Source: Synergistaceae bacterium
GTDB taxonomy: Bacteria > Synergistota > Synergistia > Synergistales > Aminobacteriaceae
Assembly: GCA_017475805.1 (NCBI GenBank)
Contig: JAFVEW010000251.1
Location: forward strand, 1-15,109
Direction: 5' to 3'
Length of the DNA stretch: 15,109 bases
Position 1 is the first letter of the stretch; each line of letters opens with the position of its first letter. The notes beneath the pieces were generated by a model that saw only the letters and a program-made list of their open reading frames with translations, made no database searches and was not told the DNA's origin. Made by a program: the position numbers and the translations under genes. Shown here one piece after another: positions 7,705 through 13,388 of this stretch.

Positions 7705-7708
7705 ACGG

Positions 7709-7777
7709 AAAATTTTTTTCTAACGGGTCCAGCGTCACGCTGGCGGGTGAAGCGTCACGCTTCAAAATTTTTTTCTA
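7709..7777. repeat. Two palindromes framed by a 14-bp direct repeat
   Basis: CCAGCGTCACGCTGG (7729-7743) and GAAGCGTCACGCTTC (7749-7763) are perfect hairpins with TCA loops. Both follow GGGT. The pair is framed by two copies of AAAATTTTTTTCTA (7709-7722 and 7764-7777). On the plus strand the second hairpin plus its T-run could stop transcription. The stem ends differ but stay paired (CC/GG and GA/TC), so structure is conserved over sequence. Confidence 0.6.
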
Positions 7778-7784
7778 TCGGCGT

Positions 7785-7790
7785 TATAAT
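7785..7790 (+). promoter_or_regulatory. Possible -10 box of the 45-codon gene
   Basis: A perfect TATAAT lies 21 bases before the ATG of the small gene. A partial -35 (TTCAAA, 7761-7766) sits 18 bases upstream at the edge of the palindrome. The leader would be only about 15 bases, just long enough for the GGAGG site. Confidence 0.4.
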
Positions 7791-7811
7791 TTTGACGGAG
7801 GTGAGAATAAA

Positions 7812-7949
7812 ATGGATTCTGATTTTCAAAAAGATTTTCAAGTTCGGGTTTATCACGATGAAGGTTGTCTTATGGTTGAAGTTTCGAAAATCCGGGACAT
7901 AAATTTTTTTTTGTCGGTTATAAATTTTCTTGAAAGAATGCGGGAGTAA
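7812..7949 (+). CDS. Small protein of unknown function, 45 residues
   Basis: The frame opens with ATG 12 bases after the start of a near-perfect Shine-Dalgarno site (GGAGGTGA) and ends in TAA at 7947-7949, inside an intrinsic terminator. The protein starts MDSDFQKDFQVRVYHDEG and has a hydrophobic, helix-like second half (about 28-42) ending in basic residues. No cysteine pair, signal peptide or known motif is visible. It has its own promoter-like box, ribosome site and terminator, which makes a real gene more likely than its size alone would. The next 37 codons after the stop are also open in the same frame (to 8060) and read like a protein tail (YKKVIADWEKEHG), so it could be a shortened version of a longer gene. 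Function is unknown. Confidence 0.55.
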   Translation: MDSDFQKDFQVRVYHDEGCLMVEVSKIRDINFFLSVINFLERMRE

Positions 7950-7967
7950 ATCTCCCGGATTTTTTTG
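7941..7967 (+). terminator. Intrinsic terminator overlapping the stop codon of the small gene
   Basis: CGGGAG-TAAAT-CTCCCG (7941-7957) is a perfect 6-bp GC-rich stem whose loop contains the stop codon. It is followed by GATTTTTTTG. Confidence 0.85.
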
Positions 7968-7973
7968 TATGGG

Positions 7974-7990
7974 TTCAGCGTTACGCTGGC
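7974..7990. repeat. Third copy of the AGCGTYACGCT palindrome
   Basis: CAGCGTTACGCTG (7976-7988), preceded by GGGT, is a third member of the palindrome family at 7729-7763. The central triplet differs (TTA instead of TCA). It lies between the small gene's terminator and the ATPase gene, so the three copies bracket the small gene. Confidence 0.55.
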
Positions 7991-8084
7991 TGTGGATTTT
8001 TATAAAAAAGTTATAGCGGATTGGGAAAAGGAACACGGAGAAATAAAATTTCCTGATTAACTGGGAAGTTAAGGAGATATTTGT

Positions 8085-9638
8085 ATGAAAATAAGAAGCT
8101 TGTCTATTACTAATTTTAGAGGTTATAGAAATACTACTCAGATATTTTTTGATGATTTAACTGTTTTTGTAGGTAAAAATGATGTTGGTAAGTCTACGAT
8201 TTTGGAAGCTCTTGATATTTTCTTTCATGATGGCAAAGATTTAATTAAATATGATAAGACGGATGTGAATATTCAAGAGGGACGTATAGGTAATGATGAT
8301 ACTATTATTTCTGTTGTTTTTGATGAACTTCCTGAACAAGTTGTTATTGATGCAACGTCAAATACAACTCTTAAGGATGAGTATTTACTTAATGCTGATG
8401 GTTTCTTGGAAGTAGTAAAAAAATTTCATAGTGGTTCAAGCATTAAGATTTTTATTAAAGCATTACATCCGACTGTTTCCAAATGTAGCGATTTACTTTT
8501 GAAAAAGAATAGTGAATTAAAATCGATATTGAAGAGTAATGATATTTGTTGTGAAAATCAGTCTTCTAACGTTAGTATTAGGAAGGCTATTTGGAAATGT
8601 TTCTCTGATGATTTGGGTTTACAGTCAATAGAGATTGATGTATCTAAAGAGGATGCTAAAAAAATATGGGGAAATATCTCCACTTACATGCCTGTATATT
8701 CCCTTTTTCAGTCAGATAGAAAGAATAGTGATGGGGATAGTGAGGTTCAAGATCCTCTTCAGGAAGCAGTAAAGCAAATTATTAATGATTCTAAATTGAA
8801 GAAGTCTTTAGCAGATATTGCTAATATAGTTATGAATAAACTTAATGAAGTATCTGATAGAACTCTTTCAAAATTGCGTGAAATGAATCCAGATATAGCA
8901 AATAGTTTAAGTCCTGTGATTCCAGCATTTGAAGAATTGAAGTGGTCGGATGTGTTTAAGAAAGTTTCTATATCTGGAGATGAAGGTATTCCGATAAATA
9001 AGCGTGGTAGTGGTGTGAAAAGGCTTGTCTTGTTGAATTTCTTTCGAGCTGAGGCTGAACGTAGAGTTGAGGAGAGAAGCGAAGAATTGGGTAGCACTGG
9101 GGTAATTTATGCTATAGAAGAACCTGAAACGTCGCAACATACTGAAAGTCAAAGGACATTAATACAAGCATTAAAAAGACTTTCTGATTTGCATCATACA
9201 CAAGTTATATTAACAACACATAGTGGATTTATCGTTAAGGAGCTTTCTTTTGAAAATTTAAGATTGGTAGAAGATATTGATGGTGAAAAGAAAGTTTTGA
9301 ATGTAGATTCTAAGGTTCTTACTTATCCTTCTCTTAATGAAGTTAATTTTTTGGCTTTTGGTGAGGTAGCTGAGGAATATCATAACGAACTCTATGGCTT
9401 TATTGTGTTGCAAGGTTGGCTAAGTGACTACGAAAAAGGGAAAAAACTTGTTAATTATATCCAAATTAATAATAGTGGAATTGTTTGTCAAAAGTTACAA
9501 ATTACTAAATCGAAATATATACGAAATCAAATTCATCATCCAGAAAATCAGCATAATGTGAGGTTTACTTTTCAAGAACTTAGAGATTCTATTGAGGATA
9601 TGAGGCAATATATTCAGAATAGGTTGGGAGAAGATTAG
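8085..9638 (+). CDS. OLD/RecF-like ATPase with a C-terminal HEPN-like RNase motif, putative defence protein
   Basis: A 517-residue protein. The ATPase has Walker A GKNDVGKS (30-37), an ABC-like signature KRGSGVKRL (306-314), Walker B IYAIEEPE (341-348) and an H-loop TTHSG (377-381). The helical insert (about 85-300) is the SMC/OLD arm region. Unlike OLD nucleases it has no TOPRIM domain. Instead the last 95 residues look helical and contain IRNQIHHPEN (479-488), an R-x4-H pattern (R480, H485) like the active site of HEPN RNases. ATPase-HEPN fusions include the anticodon nucleases PrrC and RloC, which guard type I R-M systems, so an RNA-cutting abortive-infection role is plausible. It starts at an ATG behind AAGGAGA. 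It is on the opposite strand to almost all other genes and ends two bases from the broken stub of the hsd operon. Confidence 0.75.
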   Translation: MKIRSLSITNFRGYRNTTQIFFDDLTVFVGKNDVGKSTILEALDIFFHDGKDLIKYDKTDVNIQEGRIGNDDTIISVVFDELPEQVVIDATSNTTLKDEYLLNADGFLEVVKKFHSGSSIKIFIKALHPTVSKCSDLLLKKNSELKSILKSNDICCENQSSNVSIRKAIWKCFSDDLGLQSIEIDVSKEDAKKIWGNISTYMPVYSLFQSDRKNSDGDSEVQDPLQEAVKQIINDSKLKKSLADIANIVMNKLNEVSDRTLSKLREMNPDIANSLSPVIPAFEELKWSDVFKKVSISGDEGIPINKRGSGVKRLVLLNFFRAEAERRVEERSEELGSTGVIYAIEEPETSQHTESQRTLIQALKRLSDLHHTQVILTTHSGFIVKELSFENLRLVEDIDGEKKVLNVDSKVLTYPSLNEVNFLAFGEVAEEYHNELYGFIVLQGWLSDYEKGKKLVNYIQINNSGIVCQKLQITKSKYIRNQIHHPENQHNVRFTFQELRDSIEDMRQYIQNRLGED

Positions 9639-9639
9639 G

Positions 9640-9755
9640 ATATTTTGCCTGCGCCGTTGTCGCTGATGATGATGTTTATGTCCGACGCAAGCAAATTTGA
9701 CGGTCAAATCTTCCATGCATCTGAAATTTACGAGGCGTATTTTACTGATGTACAT
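9640..9755 (-). pseudogene. Frameshifted 5' stub of an AAA/RecF-like ATPase gene
   Basis: Directly behind hsdS (ATG at 9755, three bases after its stop, with AAAGGAGA inside the hsdS end) a frame begins MYISKIRLVNFRCMEDL, a classic start of RecF/OLD-like ATPases. After about 24 residues the frame is lost. One frame over, the sequence continues as DINIIISDNGAGK, a clear Walker A. Homology stops at once near 9640, where the opposite-strand ATPase gene ends. So this is the translationally coupled fourth gene of the hsd operon, cut off in its P-loop and also frameshifted. It marks the edge of a deletion or insertion. Confidence 0.75.
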
Positions 9756-9758
9756 GAT

Positions 9759-11234
9759 CTATTCTCCTTTCATGGCTTCGCAAAGTGGCAATAATCCGTT
9801 TAGACGTTTGACGATTCGATTCTGTTCGGCAAGTGGCGGAAGTGGGACGAGTAAATTTTGCATTGTTTCTTTGTTCACTCTGGGCATTTTTATTCCGTAA
9901 GTTTTTTGATTGACTTCATTATCAATGAATGGTGATTTGAGAAAATAAATAATATATTCGTAATTTATTTTTCCATAACAACGGAATGGTACTAACTCCG
10001 GCGTGCAAAATCCATCGGATGGTGCAAGAAGAATTTTCAAGAGATACGGGCGTAACTTGCTGTATAAAATATCCCCTCTGTGGAAAATTGTTTTATCACC
10101 GATTGATTTTAATTCTTCAGCTTTTCTGTATCTTAAAATTTTTCCACCTTTTTCTATGTCTTCAAGGTCAAGAATCCATTCATTTTTATTGATGTTCTTG
10201 GCGTTGATTTTTGCGATAGGTTTACCATATGTTGAAATTTCTCCAAGCCTAACCCATACCCAATTATCAGGAATTTCAAAAGGCTTTTCGTAATCATCAA
10301 TCGACGGCAATGGCTTTTCTTTTTTGATTTTGCCTTCCGCAATCAATTTTTTCTTCTCAGCGCGAATTTCTTTTAATAGGTCATCCGCGTTGCCGTCCTC
10401 CGCACGTTGTTCTGTCAATTTGCCTTGAATTGCCGCTTGCAAAAGAGAGTCGCGCATATCGCCGGGAAATTTTTTCTTTAAGGCTTCTAATTCTGATTCG
10501 GCCTTGTCAAGTTCATCGAGCTTTGACATTATCGCCTCGACCCGTTCAACGATTCTTTCTTGTTCAGCGAGTGGCGGAAGTGGGATTAAAAATTCCGTTA
10601 TATAGCTTTCTTTGATGTTTTTTATACCTATTCCGTTAACTGTACTTGAAATATGTTCCCTATAATATTGACCTTGAAAAATTATTTTTATATATTCAGC
10701 GATGTTATTATAGATAGGTCTTATTATTCTTAAAAATGCTCCTATTTGTGCTTCTTTAAAAACATTATTTACAAAGGCGGCGCGCCCAATGCCTTTTAAG
10801 CTACCTGTTGAAGCGATTATGACTATATCTTGATTTTTTATTTTTTTCTCGTTATCGGAATATTTTCCCGGCAAGAAGACATCATCGTCAAAAATTTCAA
10901 TCTTTTCATTAACAAGATTTCCCCCGCGTAAAATTCTTAACCCCTTTTTGCAAATATCTTTTTTCTCATATGAAGTTCCAGATATTAATTTTATGATTTC
11001 TCCGAGCCTGATCCACGCCCAATTATCAGGAATATCAAACGGTTTTTCGTCATCATCAATCGACGGAAGGGGCTTTTCTTTTTTAATTTTGCCCTCCGCG
11101 ATTAATTTTTTCTTCTCAGCGCGAATTTTTTTCAATAAATCCCCTGCGTTACCGTCCTCCGGGCGTTGCTCCGTCAACTTGCCTTGAATAGCGGCTTGCA
11201 AAACCGACCGCTTTAAATCTTCTGAAAGTTTCAT
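9759..11234 (-). CDS. hsdS: Type I restriction-modification specificity subunit
   Basis: A 491-residue S subunit that picks the DNA target for both methylation and cleavage. It has two target-recognition domains (about 80-230 and 335-465) separated by helical spacers, each TRD ending in IPLPPLAEQ or VPLPPLAEQ. The segment before each TRD, from LLQAAIQGKLTEQ to PDNWxWxRLGE, occurs twice. At DNA level this is a 204-bp repeat with 31 differences (about 85% identity) offset by 759 bp. The ATG at 11234 is preferred because it overlaps the upstream stop as ATGA and follows GGTGAG; an upstream ATG (11255) has no ribosome site. It differs from the common hsdM-hsdS pairing in that a PIN module sits between it and hsdM. 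Confidence 0.92.
   Translation of the reverse strand: MKLSEDLKRSVLQAAIQGKLTEQRPEDGNAGDLLKKIRAEKKKLIAEGKIKKEKPLPSIDDDEKPFDIPDNWAWIRLGEIIKLISGTSYEKKDICKKGLRILRGGNLVNEKIEIFDDDVFLPGKYSDNEKKIKNQDIVIIASTGSLKGIGRAAFVNNVFKEAQIGAFLRIIRPIYNNIAEYIKIIFQGQYYREHISSTVNGIGIKNIKESYITEFLIPLPPLAEQERIVERVEAIMSKLDELDKAESELEALKKKFPGDMRDSLLQAAIQGKLTEQRAEDGNADDLLKEIRAEKKKLIAEGKIKKEKPLPSIDDYEKPFEIPDNWVWVRLGEISTYGKPIAKINAKNINKNEWILDLEDIEKGGKILRYRKAEELKSIGDKTIFHRGDILYSKLRPYLLKILLAPSDGFCTPELVPFRCYGKINYEYIIYFLKSPFIDNEVNQKTYGIKMPRVNKETMQNLLVPLPPLAEQNRIVKRLNGLLPLCEAMKGE
10241..10444. repeat. hsdS internal direct repeat, copy 2
   Basis: 204 bp matching 11000-11203 at 173 of 204 positions (my count). The longest exact run is about 25 bp (around 10345-10369). 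The offset of 759 bp is divisible by three. Confidence 0.85.
11000..11203. repeat. hsdS internal direct repeat, copy 1
   Basis: Partner of 10241-10444. Each copy encodes the helical spacer plus the first residues of a target-recognition domain. Many differences are at third codon positions, so both copies stayed under protein-level selection after duplication. Confidence 0.85.
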
Positions 11235-11452
11235 AATCTCACCGCATTTGGACATGAATTTTTATGAACTTCAAAATATTCACTCATTTCAGCGTCAATT
11301 TCTTCGCGTGATTTTTTATCAAAATAATTTCTCTGCCATTCTGTGTAGTCAAAGTCTTCTGCTTTGATGAGAGAAATAAATTTTTCAGTTTCAATAATTC
11401 CCATATTTTCGGCAAGAATTTGCATTCCTTGAAATATTGTGTTAATATTCAT
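11231..11452 (-). CDS. Small partner protein of the PIN toxin, probable antitoxin
   Basis: A 73-residue acidic, helical protein. The most distinctive segment is FDYTEWQRNYFDKKSREEI (34-52). No DNA-binding fold is obvious by eye. It begins at an ATG eight bases after GAGGTGA, which itself overlaps the stop of the PIN gene, and its own stop overlaps the hsdS start as ATGA. Direct coupling to a PIN-domain gene is the main reason for calling it the antitoxin or cognate partner. Small proteins of this kind beside PIN genes are familiar to me, but I cannot name the family. The toxin gene comes first, the reverse of the usual antitoxin-first order. Confidence 0.6.
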   Translation of the reverse strand: MNINTIFQGMQILAENMGIIETEKFISLIKAEDFDYTEWQRNYFDKKSREEIDAEMSEYFEVHKNSCPNAVRL

Positions 11453-11465
11453 AACTTAATTCACC

Positions 11466-11900
11466 TCAAATTATTCTTATGAAATCTAAAGGATTTACGA
11501 TTTTTATTTCTGAACCTTTGTATCTCTTTTGCAATCTTATATCAGTCGTGATAAAATAATCAGTTCTTGCGAATATTGCACAAGCAACGTGTGTAGCGTC
11601 TTTATAAGCTATTCCGTAATTCATAATTTCTGTAATTTTTTCCTGCAAATCGTCTTTTCTTTCTATAGGCACGAAATATTTTGAAAATTCATATATGTAT
11701 GATAAAACAAAAGTTCTTTTTACTAAATCGTGATTTTTAGAATTTTCATATTCGAGCATATATGAGGCTACGAGCTCTAAATCTCCTTGTCTGATTTTTT
11801 CTTGTATATAAAGTTTCGCTTGTGTTTCAAGTGAAACCTTTAATGAAGTTTGAGAATCATATGGCCGATTGTAACAACAGTTATCAAGATAAATTCTCAA
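11466..11900 (-). CDS. PIN-domain ribonuclease, probable toxin
   Basis: A 144-residue PIN-domain protein. The four acidic metal-binding positions can be placed at D6 (IYLDNCC), E50 (SYMLEYENS), D101 (YKDATHVACAIF) and D120 (FITTDIRL). The KDATHVACA and FITTD blocks are typical of VapC-like nucleases, which cut RNA such as tRNA or rRNA. The start is a TTG at 11900, about 12 bases after AAGGAG in the end of hsdM; no ATG fits the start of the fold. It lies ten bases after hsdM and 13 before its small partner, inside the hsd operon. It would be co-expressed with the methylase, so its toxicity must be controlled by the partner or by the complex. Confidence 0.8.
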   Translation of the reverse strand: MRIYLDNCCYNRPYDSQTSLKVSLETQAKLYIQEKIRQGDLELVASYMLEYENSKNHDLVKRTFVLSYIYEFSKYFVPIERKDDLQEKITEIMNYGIAYKDATHVACAIFARTDYFITTDIRLQKRYKGSEIKIVNPLDFIRII

Positions 11901-11909
11901 AATAAATTT

Positions 11910-13385
11910 TCACTCCTTACTATTTATGAGCTTACTAAGTTCATCAATTTTGGCATCAATGACCCTGTCGAGTTCATCGCGCCGTCTAATAAATTCGCCC
12001 ATTGTTTCTTCGGGACTCAAAATAATTTTTTCTTCAGCAGGATAGTCGCATAAATCTAAGTTACAACCGTTTGTTAAAATTTCTTCAGCTGAAAATTTTT
12101 TGCTTTTCCAGTTACCTTTATCGTCCTGAACTTCAATGCGATTATCCCACCATTCGTCAACAGGTTTGAAATGTTCTCGGATCATCGGCTTAGTTTTACT
12201 GAAATGTTTATAACCTTCGGGCATATCGAGGCGGTAGAACCAAATTTCTTTAGTTCTGCCAGTCTTATCGAAAAATAAAATATTTGTCGTTATGCTCGTA
12301 TATGGCGCAAACACAGAGCCGGGCAGTCTTATGATAGTATGAAGGTTGAAATTTTTTAGAAGATTTGATTTAATATTAAGTTTAGTTCCATCGTTACCAA
12401 ATAAAAATCCGTCTGGCAAAACAACAGCCGCGCGTCCATTATTTTTCAAGTTGTACATGATGACATTCATAAATAAATCCGCCGTTTCGGAGCTACGAAT
12501 GTCTTTAGGGAAGCCTTTTGAAATTCCTGGCATTTCTCTACCGCCGTATGGGGGATTCATCATTATTACGTCAAATTTTTCATTTTCAGTAATATCAAGA
12601 ATATTTTTCTCAAGAGAATTTTTATGAAAAATCTGTGGATTATTAACTCCGTGAAAAAGCATATTTGTAATACAAAGAATATAAGGAAGCTGTTTTTTCT
12701 CGACACCATAAATTGAATTTTCAAATTTTTCACGGTCATTAGCTTTCTTGACTTTTGATTCAAGAACTTTCAACCAACTTGTTAAAAAACCTCCTGTGCC
12801 GCAAGCAAAATCAGCGCAGATTTCACCGATTTTAGGATTAATTTTTTCAGCAACGAAATCAGTAACAGCTCGGGGTGTATAAAATTCTCCTGCATTACCT
12901 GCGTTTTGTAACTCTTTTAAGAATATTTCATAAATTTCACCGAATGCTCTCGTGTCTTCATAAGAATTAAAATCCACAGCATCAATTTCGTTAATAACCT
13001 TACGTAGTGCAACGCCGTTTTTCATATACTGTTTTGCGTCATCAAATACAGTTCGTACTACGGATTTATATGTTGGCGTGTTAGCGTCAACTGTTAAATT
13101 TTTCAATGTTGGAAATAATTCACGGTCAACAAACTCTAACAGTTTATCGCCAGTAATGGATTTTCCATTTTTGTCTGGATGTGCCCAATTTCTCCAGCGA
13201 AAAATTTCAGGAATGATCGATTTATAGTTATCGTTTTCAAATTCCCAATCGTATTCTCTTGCATCGTAAATTTTTAAGAATAAAATCCACGCTAATTGCT
13301 CTATTCTTTGTGTGTCGGTATCACTTCCTGCATCATCTCGCATAATATCTTGAATCTTTTTAATTAAACCGCTTAAATTACTCAT
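11910..13385 (-). CDS. hsdM: Type I restriction-modification methyltransferase subunit
   Basis: A 491-residue N6-adenine DNA methyltransferase. The N-terminal helical domain (about 1-160) is of HsdM_N type. The catalytic domain has GEFYTPR (166-172), the S-adenosylmethionine-binding motif DFACGTGGF (192-200) and the catalytic motif NPPY (277-280). With HsdS it forms the modification enzyme that protects host and plasmid DNA; with HsdR it forms the restriction enzyme. The ATG at 13385 is three bases past the hsdR stop, with AGGA inside the end of hsdR. Its own last codons contain the AAGGAG site of the PIN gene. Size and motifs are normal for the type IB-like group, matching the short HsdR. 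Confidence 0.95.
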   Translation of the reverse strand: MSNLSGLIKKIQDIMRDDAGSDTDTQRIEQLAWILFLKIYDAREYDWEFENDNYKSIIPEIFRWRNWAHPDKNGKSITGDKLLEFVDRELFPTLKNLTVDANTPTYKSVVRTVFDDAKQYMKNGVALRKVINEIDAVDFNSYEDTRAFGEIYEIFLKELQNAGNAGEFYTPRAVTDFVAEKINPKIGEICADFACGTGGFLTSWLKVLESKVKKANDREKFENSIYGVEKKQLPYILCITNMLFHGVNNPQIFHKNSLEKNILDITENEKFDVIMMNPPYGGREMPGISKGFPKDIRSSETADLFMNVIMYNLKNNGRAAVVLPDGFLFGNDGTKLNIKSNLLKNFNLHTIIRLPGSVFAPYTSITTNILFFDKTGRTKEIWFYRLDMPEGYKHFSKTKPMIREHFKPVDEWWDNRIEVQDDKGNWKSKKFSAEEILTNGCNLDLCDYPAEEKIILSPEETMGEFIRRRDELDRVIDAKIDELSKLINSKE

Positions 13386-13388
13386 GTT

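Noticed and set aside
7755..8036. 93-codon minus-strand frame
   Set aside because: It runs antisense through the palindromes, the small gene and its terminator and has no ribosome site.
9495..9755. 86-codon minus-strand frame as an intact small gene
   Set aside because: Only its first 24 codons are ATPase-like; the Walker A is in another frame and the rest is the reverse complement of the ATPase-HEPN gene.
12346..12627. Plus-strand frame inside hsdM (and similar frames inside hsdR and hsdS)
   Set aside because: These are antisense shadows of strongly supported genes.
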